NCBI GenBank assembly: GCA_963801255.1
Contig: CAWDEC010000012.1
Location: 310,001 to 374,000 of the forward strand
DNA from: JAICXG01 sp963801255
GTDB lineage: Bacteria > Verrucomicrobiota > Verrucomicrobiia > Chthoniobacterales > UBA10450
DNA: 64,000 nt
Direction: 5' to 3'
A program made the position numbers and the translations under genes. Shown here in pieces: positions 62,923 to 64,000 of this stretch (position 1 is the stretch's first letter; each line of letters begins with the position of its first letter). The notes under the pieces were generated by a model that was not told where the DNA came from, ran no database searches, and saw nothing but the letters and a program-made list of their open reading frames with translations.

Positions 62923-63729
62923 TTAGGCCGCGTGGCCAAACTCGGCATGCACGCGAAGCTGGTTATCAATGCACAGGCGAACGTCGCGCAGCCGCACTTC
63001 GCCTAACGGCAAAGCCAGAAGGGAGAATTCGCGGCCTTCGAAACGTTGCAAGTGCGGTCCCAGAAAGCCGCAGGCGAGCGTTCCAAGCGTGCCTTCACCC
63101 GAGCAAACGAGCCCGGATAAGTGCGCGGTCATTTGCTCGTCGATCTCCACTCGACCTTTGATCTCGACCGCGGCGTTGAGAAAAAGCTTGCGCGCTCGCA
63201 CGCAAACAGTCGCGGCGAGAGCGCGGTCGGACAGCGCTTGTAACTGAACCCGCACATCTTCCAGAATGATGCTTTGCCCCTTTGCCGCGGCGCTCGCTCC
63301 CGCGCGGACAAGCGCTTCGAGATCGGACAGCGAAATCGCAACATCGACCGTCCCGTCGCTCGCGTCCTGCAGGAGAAGAAGCAGATTTCCGTCGGCGCCG
63401 CGCGCCTGGCCGATTTTCACCTCCCGTGCCCGGCATTCGAGATGGACTCCTGCTCCCTGCACACAGATCGGGTGAGCGGTTATTTCAAAAAGCGCCGCTC
63501 GCAATGCCGGCTCAACCTGGTCGACGGAAACCGGGCGCGCTGGCAAACGCTCGGCCGCTGTCGCGCCATCGAGAAAAATGCGAATGGCTTCCAAGTCAGG
63601 ATAATTTTTGCCTTCGACCGTCACCATGCGATGACCGGGCGACTGCACAAACTGACTAAAACTCTCTTCGAGGACGTCCCTAAGCCTCTCGGCACTTTCA
63701 GGCAGCGATTTGGTCTGGAGCGGAAACAT
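62923..63729 (-). CDS. Conserved-looking protein of unknown function (possibly LmeA/DUF2993-like)
   Basis: About 268 residues, no signal peptide or membrane helix. The middle has VDVAISLSDLEALVRAGASA, then VRVQLQALSDRALAATVCVR and FLNAAVEIKGRVEIDEQMTA, a repeated beta pattern reminiscent of lipid-binding DUF2993/LmeA proteins. The resemblance is weak. ATG 63729 is chosen because AGGGAGAG lies about 10 bases upstream. Its end carries one exact 9-mer (62930) and one variant. Confidence 0.55.
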   Translation of the reverse strand: MFPLQTKSLPESAERLRDVLEESFSQFVQSPGHRMVTVEGKNYPDLEAIRIFLDGATAAERLPARPVSVDQVEPALRAALFEITAHPICVQGAGVHLECRAREVKIGQARGADGNLLLLLQDASDGTVDVAISLSDLEALVRAGASAAAKGQSIILEDVRVQLQALSDRALAATVCVRARKLFLNAAVEIKGRVEIDEQMTAHLSGLVCSGEGTLGTLACGFLGPHLQRFEGREFSLLALPLGEVRLRDVRLCIDNQLRVHAEFGHAA

Positions 63730-63862
63730 GGCGCGTAACTCTCCCTTTATTATTAGCAAGATGGATTCCGTTTTTCGAGAAGAAATGACGGCGCGCTGGC
63801 TGAACTCCGGGTAACAAATCATTTGCGTCATAGGCAATTCCCGCTACTTTCCGCACTCCTTT

Positions 63863-64000
63863 ATGGCGAAAACGTCCTGGATTAATCGCAACGAGCGCAA
63901 ACGCAAAACGGCGCAGAAATACGCCGCTGTGCGGGCTGAGCTGAAAGCGAAGAAGGATTACCTCGGTCTGGCCCAGTTGCCGCGCGATGCCAGCCCCACC
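63863..64000 (+). CDS. rpsN: 30S ribosomal protein S14, N-terminal part (partial)
   Basis: Begins MAKTSWINRNERKRKTAQKY and continues AAVRAELKAKKDYLGLAQLP, then RDASPT at the window edge. This is the long, zinc-free type of S14 (about 89-101 residues), assembled in the head of the 30S subunit. The rest lies beyond the window. Confidence 0.9.
   Translation, partial: MAKTSWINRNERKRKTAQKYAAVRAELKAKKDYLGLAQLPRDASPT

Noticed and set aside
62803..63161. Rightward frames near 62.8-63.2 kb
   Set aside because: Mostly antisense to the unknown protein at 62923-63729 and without domain features.

Overview
The window looks like chromosomal DNA (roughly 58% G+C by eye) from a free-living, probably soil, member of the Verrucomicrobiota. 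The main pointer is a complete five-gene pilus-like locus at 30.1-37.1 kb whose gene set and order match the Akkermansia Amuc_1098 to Amuc_1102 cluster. The proteins are Gram-negative in type: a porin, a secretin, LolA, an LptF/G permease, an RND-type exporter and lipoproteins. No rRNA, CRISPR array, insertion sequence or prophage was seen. Three tRNA genes (Trp, Thr, Gly) are present.

Layout. 0-5.5 kb: end of an ABC transporter ATPase, a porin, trmL, transaldolase and a DUF885 hydrolase. 5.6-8.4 kb: translation and secretion operon tRNA-Thr, tuf, tRNA-Trp, secE, nusG, rplK. 8.6-19.2 kb: a TPR protein, then a rightward series cysE, cysteine desulfurase, SprT-like protease, prmA, double NDK, aminotransferase, GH57 enzyme, secreted FlgD-like protein and exonuclease. 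19.2-25.4 kb: frameshifted sulfite oxidase, cutA, mnmA, 3-methyladenine glycosylase, methyltransferase, Tat-exported 5'-nucleotidase, VOC protein, tRNA-Gly. 25.5-30 kb: DoxX, OsmC, YjbR, rnd, rho, coaE. 30.1-37.1 kb: pilus locus. 37.3-45.2 kb: accessory block of small stress, lipoprotein and envelope genes, several of them broken. 45.2-48.5 kb: cupin, cytochrome oxidase subunits III and IV, UbiD. 48.5-57.3 kb: a leftward lipid/outer-membrane gene set (phytoene/squalene synthase, membrane protein, lepB, lolA, MMPL exporter, lipoprotein, flavoprotein). 57.3-64 kb: vanadium haloperoxidase, LptF/G, transglutaminase, glycosyltransferase 39, an unknown protein and the start of rpsN.

The most striking signal is not a gene. 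The 9-mer GCCTAACGA (or its complement TCGTTAGGC) recurs about 75 times in 64 kb, where about two copies of its 8-base core would be expected. It occurs on both strands about equally, in all six reading frames of genes, and supplies the stop codon of six genes. It is absent from the 37.3-45.2 kb accessory block and from the tuf-nusG-rplK region. This resembles a DNA uptake sequence or another genome-wide recognition motif; I know of no description of this one. The palindrome CGATCG is also over-represented. Several genes carry apparent single-base insertions, which may be assembly errors or real decay. All counts are by eye and positions may be off by one or two.
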